Assembly: GCA_963806495.1 (NCBI GenBank)
Contig: CAWDYA010000005.1
Span: 186,001-250,000 of the forward strand
Direction: 5' to 3'
Length of the DNA: 64,000 nucleotides
Source of the DNA: CAWDYA01 sp963806495
Lineage (GTDB): Bacteria > Acidobacteriota > Polarisedimenticolia > JACPZX01 > DASXTC01
The position numbers and the translations under genes were made by a program. This document shows, in pieces, positions 36,676 to 46,545 of this stretch (its first letter is position 1; each line of letters begins with the position of its first letter). The notes beneath the pieces were generated by a model, which was not told the origin of the DNA, did no database searches, and saw only the letters and a program-made list of their open reading frames with translations.

Positions 36676-38560
36676 ATGGTCCTTTTCAACTATTCCACCA
36701 AGGAGATCACCGCGAAGATCGTGTATTACGGACCCGGTCTTTGCGGCAAAACGACCAACCTCCAGTTCATCTACGAGAGCCTTCCCGGCAACATCAGCAA
36801 GGGGAAGATGCTCTCGCTGGCCACAAAGACGGACCGGACCCTCTTCTTCGATTTCCTCCCGATCGATCTCGGAACGATTCGGGGTATGCGCACCCGGTTG
36901 CAGCTCTACACGGTGCCCGGACAGGTCTTCTACAACACGACCAGGAAGCTGGTGCTCAAGGGCGCGGACGGCGTGGTGTTCGTGGCCGACTCCCAGAAAC
37001 GGATGCTGGATGCGAATCTCGAGTCGTTCAAAAACCTCGAGGAGAATCTCGCCGAGCACGATCTGAAACTCGCCGAGATACCGATCATCATACAGTTCAA
37101 CAAGCGCGATCTGCCCGAAGTGCTCAGTGTGGAAGAGCTCAACGCGGCGTTGAACAAGTACAACTCGCCGATCTACGAGGCCGTGGCCACCACCGGCATC
37201 GGCGTGCACGAGACGTTGAAGGCCAGCACCCGCCTGGTGCTCAACTCACTCAAGGAGCGCTACGCCGACAAGCGGGAGCAGAAGGTCAACGAATCGATGA
37301 AGGCCGCCGCGATGGCGGCCGTCGCCGCGCGCGAGAGGGGCCCGGAGGCGTCCCCGACCGGCGCCGCCGCGCCACAGCCCGCCATGACACAGGTCTCCGC
37401 GCCGGCCGTTCCTCAGCCCGCACGAACAGAGCCGCCGGTCCAGGCGCACGCTCCGCAGACGGCCGTGCCGGCACCGCCGGTCGAACCGCCACCGGCGCCG
37501 AGCGCACCGCCGGTCCAGGCGCACATTCCGCAGACGGCCGTCCCGGCATCGCCGGTCGAGCCGCCGCCGGCGCCCGACCTGGGCCCGGACCCGCTCGAAA
37601 CCGACTTCGTCTCCGGATTCGAGGAAGCTCCCGAGGCCTCTTTCGCGGACCTGGACCTCGATGAGGCCCCGCTCGATCTGGGGTCGCTCGACGAGGAGGA
37701 GGGGCAGGACGTCGAGCTCACACCCGAGGCGCCCCTCGAAGCCTCGCCCGAGCTGCCCGCGGACGGCGCCGAGGAACCTCTGCTGCTCGAGGTGGTCGAT
37801 GATGATCTGGCCGCCGACGGGGATGATGTCCTCGAGCTGGTGCTCGACGAGCCGCAGCCTTCGGAGCCTGAGGCGCTGTCGCCCATCCAGGTCATGGATG
37901 ACGAGATGCAGCTTCCGGAACCCGATGCTCAGCTCGATGTGCCGGCCTGGGAGGATCCGTCGCCGGTCGTCGCCGAGACAGCCGCCGAGGAGCCGATATC
38001 ACTCCCGACTGCGCAGACCGAGGAGCCGTCGTTCGAGCCGCTCGACGTGGAAGCCGGAGAGGAGATCATCGAACAGCCGGTCGTCCCGGATGTGTTGCAG
38101 GATGCCCCGGTCGAGCCGCTGGATGAGCCGCCCTCGCTCATCGCCGAACCGGAGTTCGACCTGGAAGCTTCCGAGCCCTGGGTGCCACCGGCCGACGAGG
38201 ACCCCCTGATCGAGAACGTAGGCGACGTCGACGAGACGCCGATCTCCGTCGCCGAAGGGACTGGAGAACCGCCGCTCACGGTCAGCGCGCCCGTTTCCGG
38301 TCATGCGGCGCACCCGGGGCCGTTCGAGGAGGATCGATCGAACCTGGAACTCGACGTCGAGCCCCGGATCGGATCGCGCCGAGGTGACGTCTCCGACGGT
38401 GATCGAGGCGTCGGCGACGGCCGTGGGAAGCCATGAGATCCAGGTGCCGATCCAGCTCGCGATCGGCGGCCGCCGGATCGAGTTTCAACTCCGCATCGCG
38501 CTCGATCTCGGGGCGATCGCCGACGAAGGGACGGCCGGAGGAACGGAGGTAAACCGCTGA
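36676..38560 (+). CDS. MglA-family small GTPase with long acidic tail, one apparent frameshift
   Basis: Residues 1-195 are an MglA-type GTPase: P-loop YYGPGLCGKTTNLQFIYESL, switch region FFDFLPIDLGTIRGMRTRLQ, then LYTVPGQVFYNTTRKLVLKG and IQFNKRDLPEV. MglA proteins set cell polarity and control gliding or twitching motility. The next ~370 residues are low-complexity, rich in Pro, Ala and Glu, with two near repeats ending QTAVPA. The annotated frame would stop at 38436. The codon pattern moves to the +1 frame after the C run 38362-38365 and ends EIQVPIQLAIGGRRIEFQLR and so on at 38560. One extra base would explain it and would give 627 residues. No mglB is visible. Confidence 0.8.
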
Positions 38561-39693
38561 TGCTCCTGAGATGCGCCTCCTGCTCGGCAAAGCTCCGGAT
38601 CAACGACGACCACGTCCAGGGACGCGCCACGGCTCCCTGTCCCAAGTGCGGCAAGGCCGTCCCTCTGCAGGCCGCCGCGCCGAGCTCGAAGGACGAGCGG
38701 ATGATCACCATCTCATGTTCCTCGTGCAGGGCCACGCTGCGAGCGCCGGCGTCGCGTGCCGGGGCGAAGAGCCGGTGTCCGAAGTGCCGCGCCGAAGTCG
38801 TGATCGGCGAGCAGGCGCTGGCGGCCGCCCCAGCGTCCGTGATGCAGTCGGACGATTCGTCGGGCGCCTCCACCCGAAGGATCGATTCACGCAGTCTTGG
38901 TCTGGGCATGATGAGGCCCCGCACCGAGGGCGGCGTGCCGGGCGGCATCGACGTGGACGAGTTCCTTGGCGCCCGTTCCGGGCCCGGCGGGCCCGCGTCG
39001 GCTCCGCCCATGGGGGACGCGGGGCAGGCGGCCTCGATCCTCAAACCGCCGATCGGACCGATGCGCGAGGCGGCGGAGGGTATCCGCGAGGCGGCCGACG
39101 CCATGGAGCACCCGGCGCCGCACGAACCGCCCGCCACGTCCCCCGTCGAGGCGGCACCACCGCCGGCAGAGCCGACGCCACAGCCCCAGCCGAAGCGGCC
39201 CGAGCCTGTCGCACGCCCCCGCGCCACCCGGCGGGCGTCACGGTCGGGTTTCCCGTCGGGCAGGGGATTCCTCTCCGGGGCCCTCGCGGGTGCGCTGCTC
39301 GGAGGCGCCATCGCGTACGCCGTCGAGCCGATGGCTGCCGCGGGATTCTCGTGGCTCGTCGCCACGATGCCCTCGATCCCGCTGCCCGCGATCGACACGC
39401 TGCCCTCCCCGGCGCTTCGCGCGATCCTGGTCGGCCTGCTCGGGGGTCTCTCGGGCTTTCTCGCCGCCGCCATCGGCGCTCCTGCGCGGGGGCGCAGCCG
39501 GCTGCGGCTGATGCGATGCGGCTCGATCGGCCTGCTCGCCGGCGCGACAGCCGGAGCCGTGATCACGCTCGCCGCGCACGGCGGCTCCGAGGGAATCTCG
39601 TTCTGGCCGCTGGTGAACTGGATGCGCGACCTGCTGCTGGTCGGCCTCCTGACACCGGCCGTCAACAGGCTGCTGCCCGGCTCCCGTTCCTGA
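38560..39693 (+). CDS. MJ0042-type zinc-ribbon membrane protein
   Basis: A 377-residue protein with two N-terminal zinc ribbons: CASCSAKLRINDDHVQGR with CPKCGKAVPL, and CSSCRATLRAPASRAGAK with CPKCRAEVVI. A flexible Pro/Ala-rich linker of about 150 residues leads to four or five membrane spans (LSGALAGALLGGAIAYAVE, AILVGLLGGLSGFLAAAIG, IGLLAGATAGAVITLAA). The function is unknown. Its start overlaps the corrected stop of the MglA-like gene (TGATG) and GGAGGT precedes it, so the two are probably made together. A membrane partner of the GTPase is a reasonable idea but unproven. Confidence 0.65.
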   Translation: MLLRCASCSAKLRINDDHVQGRATAPCPKCGKAVPLQAAAPSSKDERMITISCSSCRATLRAPASRAGAKSRCPKCRAEVVIGEQALAAAPASVMQSDDSSGASTRRIDSRSLGLGMMRPRTEGGVPGGIDVDEFLGARSGPGGPASAPPMGDAGQAASILKPPIGPMREAAEGIREAADAMEHPAPHEPPATSPVEAAPPPAEPTPQPQPKRPEPVARPRATRRASRSGFPSGRGFLSGALAGALLGGAIAYAVEPMAAAGFSWLVATMPSIPLPAIDTLPSPALRAILVGLLGGLSGFLAAAIGAPARGRSRLRLMRCGSIGLLAGATAGAVITLAAHGGSEGISFWPLVNWMRDLLLVGLLTPAVNRLLPGSRS

Positions 39694-39792
39694 TCGTCCC
39701 GATCCCGTGTGCCAGAATCCACCAGCCGTCCGATTCTGTCCGGCGGCGAAGTGGGTTCGTTTCAATCAATTGCACGCGGAGGAAAAGGGGCG

Positions 39793-40905
39793 ATGGTGCG
39801 ACGGAACTTCTGGCAATCCCGTGGAAGCGCGATCCGGGCCGTGCTGGGTCTGGCCACCCTTGCGGTGGCGGCCGTCTCTCCGGCCGCTGCGCGCCAGGAG
39901 GAGGCTCCCAAGCTCACCTTCTATCCGTCGCTGCAGCTCAAGTTCGTCGACGGCGAGGCGCACAATTACTTCCTCTCCAACGCCGGTGTCGTGAACGTCA
40001 GCGGCGTCCCCCTCACCGATCTCACCATCATCCAGCGGTTCCCGGAGGGGTTCACCCCGTCACTGATCGGCAAGGACGCCCAGGCGCTGCTGATGAGGCC
40101 GGAGGGGTTCACCGAGAGTCTCGACAACGGCGTGTACACGATTCACCTCCCCGAGCTGCGTATCGCGGAGGCCACCGCCCTCGTCGTGCGGCTCGACTAC
40201 CAGGGAAGACCGGGGGAGACCGCCTTCCCCGGGATCAAGGTCGAGTTCACGAGCAACGGCCAGACCCTCGAGGAGAAGGGGCCCGATCTCACGTGGGACC
40301 TCTCCAAGTACACTCGGTACTCCGGCACCCTGCGCGAGTTCATCAAGCGGTACGCCTCGCTCGACATGAAGATTCCACCCGGCGACTGGGGTTTCACCAA
40401 CCTGGCCGCGCGCGTGGCCGGCCGCGTGGCCTCGAGGGTCGTGGAGGTGGAGTCCGAAGGCGGCGGCCGGATGCGGTTCAGCATCGCCGCCGGTGAGCCG
40501 GGCGATCTGAGGCAGATGCTGGTGATTCGGCGGCCGTACGACCCCGCCAGGCACCAGTTCAAGGCCAGGGACGAGGTCAGACGCTTCGTCAACGACCTGG
40601 TGTCCGTGACCGCCGACTTCACGCTCGACCCGGACGAGTTCTCCATCCGGGAGGAGAAGATAGGGCGTTACCACGGCTGGGTCGCCGACACCCTCTGGCA
40701 CGACAAGGTCAAGGACCGTCTGGGGCAGGGCCCGTCCCGCTGGTACATCATCACCGATGAGAAGGCCGGGTATCAGTACATCATCAACATCTCGGCGCAG
40801 GGAAGAGGGATCGGTCCCGGCAAGGCGGACACCCCGAACCCCGAGCAGGAGAAGGCTCTCATGTCCGAGCTCGAGGGGATGGTGAGCTCTCTTCGCATCC
40901 TCTAG
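39793..40905 (+). CDS. Secreted protein of unknown function
   Basis: A 370-residue protein with a signal peptide (to about residue 34, ending AAARQEE), followed by a beta-rich region (LTFYPSLQLKFVDGEAHNYF, NVSGVPLTDLTIIQRFPEGF). The second half (DEVRRFVNDLVSVTADFTLD, then GWVADTLWHDKVKDRLGQGP and IITDEKAGYQYIINISAQGR) looks like a lipocalin- or NTF2-like strand pattern, but I do not recognise a family. GGAGGAAAAGGGG lies before ATG 39793. The neighbour at 40916 is also predicted to be secreted, and the two may be an operon. Confidence 0.65.
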   Translation: MVRRNFWQSRGSAIRAVLGLATLAVAAVSPAAARQEEAPKLTFYPSLQLKFVDGEAHNYFLSNAGVVNVSGVPLTDLTIIQRFPEGFTPSLIGKDAQALLMRPEGFTESLDNGVYTIHLPELRIAEATALVVRLDYQGRPGETAFPGIKVEFTSNGQTLEEKGPDLTWDLSKYTRYSGTLREFIKRYASLDMKIPPGDWGFTNLAARVAGRVASRVVEVESEGGGRMRFSIAAGEPGDLRQMLVIRRPYDPARHQFKARDEVRRFVNDLVSVTADFTLDPDEFSIREEKIGRYHGWVADTLWHDKVKDRLGQGPSRWYIITDEKAGYQYIINISAQGRGIGPGKADTPNPEQEKALMSELEGMVSSLRIL

Positions 40906-40915
40906 GCGGGCGGCC

Positions 40916-41848
40916 GTGCCCTCGAGGCGCCGCGTCCTCCTCCGCCCCTTGGTGGCGCTCGTGCCGGTGGCAGTGCTCCTCGTCGCCGCGCCGCGTCCGG
41001 CGATCGCCGACTTCGAGTCGCTCACCCTCTACCAGATGACCGCCCGTGCTCATCTCGTGGTGCGCGCGAAAGCGCTCTCCTCCTCGACCCGCAGGCCCGA
41101 GGTCGAAGTGCTCGATGTGCTCAAGGGCAGCTATCACGGCAGGACCCTTCGGATCGCTCCCTACGAATCGGACTACACCCGCCCGACCCCCTGGCTCCAG
41201 CGGGAGGTGTTCTCCACCGGCGAGGAGTCGATCCTGTTTCTGGACCCGTACGTGGACGAGTTCGGGCGCGACGAGGGGCCGCACACCTTTTCCGTGCTCA
41301 AGGCGGCTTCGGGCAAGGTCCAGGTGCCCTCCGAGGGGGCGAGTGCGCTCCTCGATGCGATCCGACGGTTCACCGAAATCCAGAAGACGGGCCAGATGGA
41401 TCTGCAGGCCGTGGCACTGCGAGCGATGCTCGGCGCGAAGAACCCGTACCTGGTCGAGGCCGGGCTCGTAGAATGCCGCCGGTTCCGGCTTGCGCAGGCC
41501 GACGATGCGGGCGCGCTCCTCGAGCTCCTCTCCAGCCCCCGACCCGACTTCCGCTCGGGCAGCCTCGAGCTGCTGCGCCAGCTCGTGAGCTCAACGCTCT
41601 CGGGCGACGCCGGCCCCGCCGCAACACTGCCCCCGACCGCGCTCTCCGAGACCTTCGACCGGGTCGCGGCGACCAGCCGGTTCGATGCCGAGCCCGGGGT
41701 GCGCACGGCAGCCGTCTCCGTGGTCGCGGCGTTCTCGAGCGACAGCGCCCTCACGCTGCTCGACAGCATAGCGACCGCGGATGCCAGTCAGTCCGTGCGA
41801 TACGCTGCCGAGGTCGCCGCATACGGGCTGCGCCGGAAACGCGATTGA
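40916..41848 (+). CDS. Secreted protein with HEAT-like C-terminal repeats
   Basis: A 310-residue protein. GTG 40916 is followed by an arginine-rich signal peptide cleaved near residue 32. The first half (YQMTARAHLVVRAKALSSST, VEVLDVLKGSYHGRTLRIAP) is a beta domain. The second half is made of short helical pairs (AVALRAMLGAKNPYLVEAGL, AGALLELLSSPRPDFRSGSL, TAAVSVVAAFSSDSALTLLD) resembling HEAT repeats. I know no function. Its last codons hold the -35 element of the glnA promoter. Confidence 0.6.
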   Translation: MPSRRRVLLRPLVALVPVAVLLVAAPRPAIADFESLTLYQMTARAHLVVRAKALSSSTRRPEVEVLDVLKGSYHGRTLRIAPYESDYTRPTPWLQREVFSTGEESILFLDPYVDEFGRDEGPHTFSVLKAASGKVQVPSEGASALLDAIRRFTEIQKTGQMDLQAVALRAMLGAKNPYLVEAGLVECRRFRLAQADDAGALLELLSSPRPDFRSGSLELLRQLVSSTLSGDAGPAATLPPTALSETFDRVAATSRFDAEPGVRTAAVSVVAAFSSDSALTLLDSIATADASQSVRYAAEVAAYGLRRKRD

Positions 41849-41872
41849 CACCGGGGTGCTCTGCGTTATAAT
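41845..41872 (+). promoter_or_regulatory. Consensus sigma-70 promoter of glnA
   Basis: TTGACA at 41845-41850, a 16-base spacer and TATAAT at 41867-41872: both hexamers are perfect. The -35 overlaps the stop codon of the upstream gene. The leader to ATG 41942 is about 60 bases. I see no sigma-54 -24/-12 element here, although rpoN is in the window. Confidence 0.85.
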
Positions 41873-41941
41873 CGCGTTCCACGTGTGTTGTTTCCCACGA
41901 TCCTCAGGACCCGCCCGCAAGGGCCTTCACGAGGCATACCC

Positions 41942-43354
41942 ATGAAGCCGTCTGAAGTGTTGCAGCATTGCAGGGACAGGAACATCAAGATCGTCGATAT
42001 CAAGTTCATGGATTTCCCTGGCCTCTGGCAGCACTGCTCGTTTCCCACGCACGAGCTGAACGAATCCTCGTTCACCAACGGCTTCGGCTTCGACGGTTCC
42101 TCCATCCGCGGATGGCAGAGCATCAACGAGAGCGACATGCTCGTCGTCCCGGACCCGGCCACGGCGGTCGTGGACCCGTTCCAGGAGATTCCGACCCTGC
42201 ACCTCGTGGGCAACGTGGTGGATCCGATGACGCACGAGAACTACGCCCGCGATCCGCGCAACATCGCGCAGAAGGCGGAAGCCTATCTTGTCCAGACCGG
42301 CCTGGCCGATACGGCGTTCTTCGGATCAGAGGCCGAGTTCTTCGTGTTCGACGACGTCCGCTTCGACCAGAACGAGCACGAGTCGTACTACCACGTCGAT
42401 TCGGTCGAAGGACGGTGGAACTCCGGGCGCGACGAGAAGCCCAATCTCGGCTACAAGCCGCGGTTCAAGGAAGGGTACTTCCCGGTGCCGCCAACCGACT
42501 CGTACCAGGCGCTGCGCAGCGAAATGGTGCTGCTGATGGAGGAGTGCGGCCTGACGGTGGAGGCGCACCACCACGAGGTCGCCACCGCGGGGCAGATGGA
42601 GATCGACATCAAGTACTCCAATCTGACACGGTGCGCCGACAACCTGATGCTCTTCAAGTACATCGTGAAGAACACCGCGCGCAGGCACAACAAGACGGTC
42701 ACCTTCATGCCCAAGCCGCTGTTCGCCGACAACGGCTCCGGGATGCACTGCCATCAGAGCCTGTGGAAGGACGGCAAGCCGCTGTTCGCCGGCAACGCCT
42801 ACGCGGGGCTCTCGGAGATGGCGCTCCACTACATCGGCGGGCTGCTCAAGCATGCGGCCTCGGTCGTGGCGTTCGCCGCTCCGACCACCAACTCCTACAA
42901 GCGCCTCGTGCCGGGGTTCGAGGCTCCGGTCAATCTCGCCTACTCGCGACGCAATCGCTCGGCGGCGATCCGGATCCCCATGTACTCCTCCGAGCCGAAG
43001 GCCAAGCGCCTCGAGTTCCGGCCGCCCGACCCCTCCTGCAACCCGTACATGGCGTACGCAGCGATGCTGATGGCCGGTCTCGACGGCATCCAGAACAAGA
43101 TCGACCCGGGTCAGCCGCTCGACAAGGACATCTACGGGCTGTCACCCGACGAGCTGCATGGCGTGCCGACGCTGCCGGGGTCCCTCGAGGAGTCGCTGCA
43201 GGCTCTCGAGAAGGACCACGAGTTCCTGCTGAAAGGGGAGGTCTTCACCGAGGACGTCATCTCCACCTGGCTGAGCTACAAGATGAAGCATGAGGTCCAG
43301 GCACTGAGGATGCGGCCCCATCCGTACGAGTTCTCCCTGTACTACGACATCTAG
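41942..43354 (+). CDS. glnA: Glutamine synthetase, type I
   Basis: GlnA makes glutamine from glutamate, ammonia and ATP. The 470-residue length is that of type I-beta enzymes. Visible motifs are GFGFDGSSIRGWQSINESDM (beta-grasp), SEAEFFVFDD (metal-binding glutamates), the ATP-binding NGSGMHCHQSLWKDGKPLFAG and APTTNSYKRLVPGFEAPV. The adenylylation tyrosine falls at residue 398 in KDIYGLSPDEL, exactly where E. coli has Tyr397 (not counting Met), so the enzyme should be controlled by GlnE, the next gene. The ATG 41942 is preferred to 41885, which lies only 13 bases after the -10. Confidence 0.97.
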   Translation: MKPSEVLQHCRDRNIKIVDIKFMDFPGLWQHCSFPTHELNESSFTNGFGFDGSSIRGWQSINESDMLVVPDPATAVVDPFQEIPTLHLVGNVVDPMTHENYARDPRNIAQKAEAYLVQTGLADTAFFGSEAEFFVFDDVRFDQNEHESYYHVDSVEGRWNSGRDEKPNLGYKPRFKEGYFPVPPTDSYQALRSEMVLLMEECGLTVEAHHHEVATAGQMEIDIKYSNLTRCADNLMLFKYIVKNTARRHNKTVTFMPKPLFADNGSGMHCHQSLWKDGKPLFAGNAYAGLSEMALHYIGGLLKHAASVVAFAAPTTNSYKRLVPGFEAPVNLAYSRRNRSAAIRIPMYSSEPKAKRLEFRPPDPSCNPYMAYAAMLMAGLDGIQNKIDPGQPLDKDIYGLSPDELHGVPTLPGSLEESLQALEKDHEFLLKGEVFTEDVISTWLSYKMKHEVQALRMRPHPYEFSLYYDI

Positions 43355-43408
43355 GCGGGACCCTTCGCGGCTGTTGTCCGGTGGGGCCGCCCGCCATAGA
43401 ATACCCGT

Positions 43409-46400
43409 ATGTCGCGTCCGCCCGTAGACGAGCTGCTCGGGGTCTGCCGCGAGGTTCTGGACGACCCCGCCCGCGGCGCCGCCGACGTCGAGCGGATCGT
43501 CACCTCGGGCAGCGGTGACGGCGGGTTCTGCTCGCTGCTCGCCCGGCTGCTGCCCGACGTACCCAATCCCAATCTCGCCCTCGTCCATCTCGAGCGCCAC
43601 GCCCGTGACGGGCGGCTCCCGTCCGACCCGCAGCCGCTTGCCATCCTGCTGACGCTTTTCGGCTTCAGTCCCTATCTCGCCGAGTCGCTTCTCACGGACC
43701 CGGGCTACCTGCCCGAGCTGGTCCGATCCAGGCATCAGGGGATATGGGGCGTGGAGGAGTACCGCACCGCCCTCGCGAGATGGCTCCGGATCTCCCACCG
43801 GGACGACCCGTGGGCCACGCTCCGGGCGTTCAAGCGCCGGGCGACAATGAGGATCGCCCTGCGCGACCTCCAGCGCGCCGTGACGCTGTCCGAGGCCTGC
43901 CGCGAGATCTCCAGCGCCGCCGACGCCCTGCTCCAGTCGGCGCTGGAGATGGCCGTCACGGAGGCCGTGGGACGCTACGGCAGGCCCCAGGCGTACGACG
44001 AGTCGGGCCGGATCGTGGACGCGTCGATGTGCGTCATCAGCCTCGGGAAGCTCGGTGGCGCCGAGCTGAACTACTCATCCGATGTGGACCTGCTCTTCAT
44101 CTACTCCCGCGACGGCGAGACGACCGGCATCGAGGGGAGCGCCCGCTCGCAGGTCACAAACAAGGAGTTCTTCGCCGAGGTGGCGCGGACGCTCGCCCGC
44201 GGCCTCGGCGAGATCAGCGCCGAGGGGCAGGTGTTCCGCGTGGACTGCCGCCTCAGGCCGGGAGGCCGCGACGGCGACCTTGTGATGCCCCTGCCTGCCA
44301 CCCTCGACTACTACGAGAACTGGGCGCGGGGCTGGGAGCGGCAGGCGCTCATCAAAGCGCGACCCTGCGCGGGCGACCCGGATCTCGGCGCGACGTTCCT
44401 CGCGGGCGCCGAGAGGATCGTCTACAGGGATCCTCCCGACCCCGATGTGGCCGAGAGTATCCGAGCCATGAAGGACCGGATCGACTCGGAGCTCGCCCGG
44501 CGGGGCCGCGGAGCCTGGGACCTGAAGCTCGGCCGGGGCGGCATCCGGGAGATCGAGTTCACCGTCCAGGCGCTGCAGCTGGTGTATGGCGGCGGCGACC
44601 GATGGGTCAGGGGAGCCAACACGCTCATGGCCATGCACCGGCTCGCCGACAAAGGACACCTTTCGGTCGCGGAGTACGGGATCCTCTCGACCGCCTACAC
44701 CTTTCTCAGGGAGACGGAGCACCGCATCCAGTTGCACCGCAACCTCCAGCGAAGCTCGTTGCCTGGCGCGGCGCGCGACCGCCGCATTCTTGCGCGTGCC
44801 CTCGGGTACCGTGACGGCATGAGACGCCAGGAGGGGCCGCGCCTGCTGGCGGATCTGGAGTCTCACCGCGAGGCGGTGCGCTCCGCCTACGACGCGATCC
44901 TGGGGCGTCTGTCCCAGGCCACCCTCGACGAGTCACCCTCCCCGGATCCCTTTCTCGACACGATGTCCGACGCCGAGACGGTGAAGCGGTTGAGCGTGGC
45001 GGGTATCGATGGTGCGGACGGGCTCCTCGGCAGCGTGAAGGCGATCGCCCGTCTGCTCGACGCGGCGACGACTCCCCCGGAGATCCGTCGCGAGTTCCGA
45101 AAGGTGACCCCTCTGCTGCTCAAGGGTCTCGCAGAGCTGCACCGCCCGCTGCGGGCGCTGCGAAACATGGAGCGCTTTCTCGCCTCGATGGGGCTCGAAC
45201 CGGCCCAGATGGCCCTCTTTCTGGGACGCCGGGAACTCATCTCGCCGCTGACACGGCTGTTCGGTGGGAGCCAGCTTCTCTCCTCCACTCTGATACACCG
45301 CCCCGGGCTGGTCCTCGAGAGCGGCTTCGATCTCGCTATAGCGAAGGATCGCAGTGTCTCGGAGCACTTCCAGACGCTGGTGGAGCAGAGCGCGCAGCTC
45401 GCCGACGACGGCGAGTTCGCCGCCTTCCTGCGCGTCTATCAGCGGACGCATCTGCTTTACATCGGGCTCAAGGATCTGAGCCGCAACGGCGGGCCCGGCG
45501 CCGCCGGCCGCGCACTCAGCGACCTGGCGGAGGCGATCGTGGGCGTGGTGATCGATCGGTGCGCGGCCGCCGCCGGATGGGTCGGCCCGAACGGCCCACC
45601 GGGAGCGCGGGTGGAGAAGTTCGTGGCGATCGGTCTCGGCAAGCTCGGCTATCGTGAGCTCGACTACTCCTCGGACCTGGACCTGATCTTCCTCTATGAG
45701 GAGGCGCCCGGAGACGCGGCGGAGCGTCACGCCGAAGCCACACGCCTGGCGTCACGGACGATGGAGATGCTCACCGCAATCACACGCGAGGGCTCGCTGT
45801 ACGCGGTCGACACACGGCTGCGGCCCTTCGGGGGGGAAGGGGAGCTGGCGCAGCCCCTGGGACGCCTTTCGGAATACCTGTCGACGACGGCGAGCGTCTG
45901 GGAGCTCCAGTCAATGCTCAAGGCCCGCCCCCTCGCAGGAGACATCGACTTCGGATGGCGGAGCGTGAGGAGGATCGAGCGTCTCGCGTTCGAGTGCGCC
46001 GCACGGGCCGACCTGGGGCAGTCGGTGACCGAGATGAAACAGCGTCTGGAGGCGGAGTCACGCGCGAAGGGAAAGGGAACGACGGACATCAAGCTGGGGC
46101 CCGGCGGGCTCAACGCCATCCAGTTCGCCATCCAGTACCTCCAGCTCGCACACGGCATCCCGTCTCCTTCGCACAAGCGGACGACGAGGCTGCTGGCCAC
46201 CCTGCGGGGAGCGGGACAGCTCGACGAGGATGCGTACCGTGTCTTCTTCACCGGGTTCCAGTTCCTCAGGCGTTTGCAGCACCGGATCCGCCTGATCCAG
46301 GGACGCTCGCTGTCCCGTCTGCCCGCCTCCCCCGAGGACCTCGAGGAGATCGCTTCTGCTATGGGCTACGAGCGGGCGCGCGAAGAGACGGCGCGAGACG

Positions 46401-46498
46401 CGATGCTCGCGGAGCTCGAACGGCATCTTCACGCGATCGAAGCGACATACCGGCGCGTGATCGAGCGCGCCGGCGCACCCGAGAGGATCGAGGCATGA
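43409..46498 (+). CDS. glnE: Bifunctional glutamine synthetase adenylyltransferase/deadenylase
   Basis: GlnE adds AMP to the glutamine synthetase tyrosine and removes it again, responding to PII. The 1029-residue protein has two nucleotidyltransferase halves. The first has GGAELNYSSDVDLLFIYSRD, the second GYRELDYSSDLDLIFLYEEA. Each has the catalytic DxD and a following helical domain. Regions such as DVFRVDCRLRPGG-like VFRVDCRLRPGGRDGDLVMP and LYAVDTRLRPFGGEGELAQP are also conserved. It lies 54 bases after glnA with no strong terminator between. Neither glnB nor glnD is in the window. Confidence 0.95.
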   Translation: MSRPPVDELLGVCREVLDDPARGAADVERIVTSGSGDGGFCSLLARLLPDVPNPNLALVHLERHARDGRLPSDPQPLAILLTLFGFSPYLAESLLTDPGYLPELVRSRHQGIWGVEEYRTALARWLRISHRDDPWATLRAFKRRATMRIALRDLQRAVTLSEACREISSAADALLQSALEMAVTEAVGRYGRPQAYDESGRIVDASMCVISLGKLGGAELNYSSDVDLLFIYSRDGETTGIEGSARSQVTNKEFFAEVARTLARGLGEISAEGQVFRVDCRLRPGGRDGDLVMPLPATLDYYENWARGWERQALIKARPCAGDPDLGATFLAGAERIVYRDPPDPDVAESIRAMKDRIDSELARRGRGAWDLKLGRGGIREIEFTVQALQLVYGGGDRWVRGANTLMAMHRLADKGHLSVAEYGILSTAYTFLRETEHRIQLHRNLQRSSLPGAARDRRILARALGYRDGMRRQEGPRLLADLESHREAVRSAYDAILGRLSQATLDESPSPDPFLDTMSDAETVKRLSVAGIDGADGLLGSVKAIARLLDAATTPPEIRREFRKVTPLLLKGLAELHRPLRALRNMERFLASMGLEPAQMALFLGRRELISPLTRLFGGSQLLSSTLIHRPGLVLESGFDLAIAKDRSVSEHFQTLVEQSAQLADDGEFAAFLRVYQRTHLLYIGLKDLSRNGGPGAAGRALSDLAEAIVGVVIDRCAAAAGWVGPNGPPGARVEKFVAIGLGKLGYRELDYSSDLDLIFLYEEAPGDAAERHAEATRLASRTMEMLTAITREGSLYAVDTRLRPFGGEGELAQPLGRLSEYLSTTASVWELQSMLKARPLAGDIDFGWRSVRRIERLAFECAARADLGQSVTEMKQRLEAESRAKGKGTTDIKLGPGGLNAIQFAIQYLQLAHGIPSPSHKRTTRLLATLRGAGQLDEDAYRVFFTGFQFLRRLQHRIRLIQGRSLSRLPASPEDLEEIASAMGYERAREETARDAMLAELERHLHAIEATYRRVIERAGAPERIEA

Positions 46499-46513
46499 GT
46501 GCCGCCCCGTCCG

Positions 46514-46545
46514 TCCACAGCATGTGTGGAAAACCCTGTGGAAAG
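46514..46545 (+). promoter_or_regulatory. Cluster of DnaA-box-like repeats
   Basis: TCCACA at 46514-46519 forms an inverted repeat with TGTGGA at 46525-46530 across a five-base gap. TGTGGAAAA (46525-46533) and TGTGGAAAG (46537-46545) are near-identical direct repeats. They resemble DnaA boxes (consensus TTATCCACA) seen on the opposite strand, with one mismatch or more. There is no AT-rich unwinding stretch, so an origin is not supported. A regulatory site for the downstream gene is possible. Confidence 0.3.
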
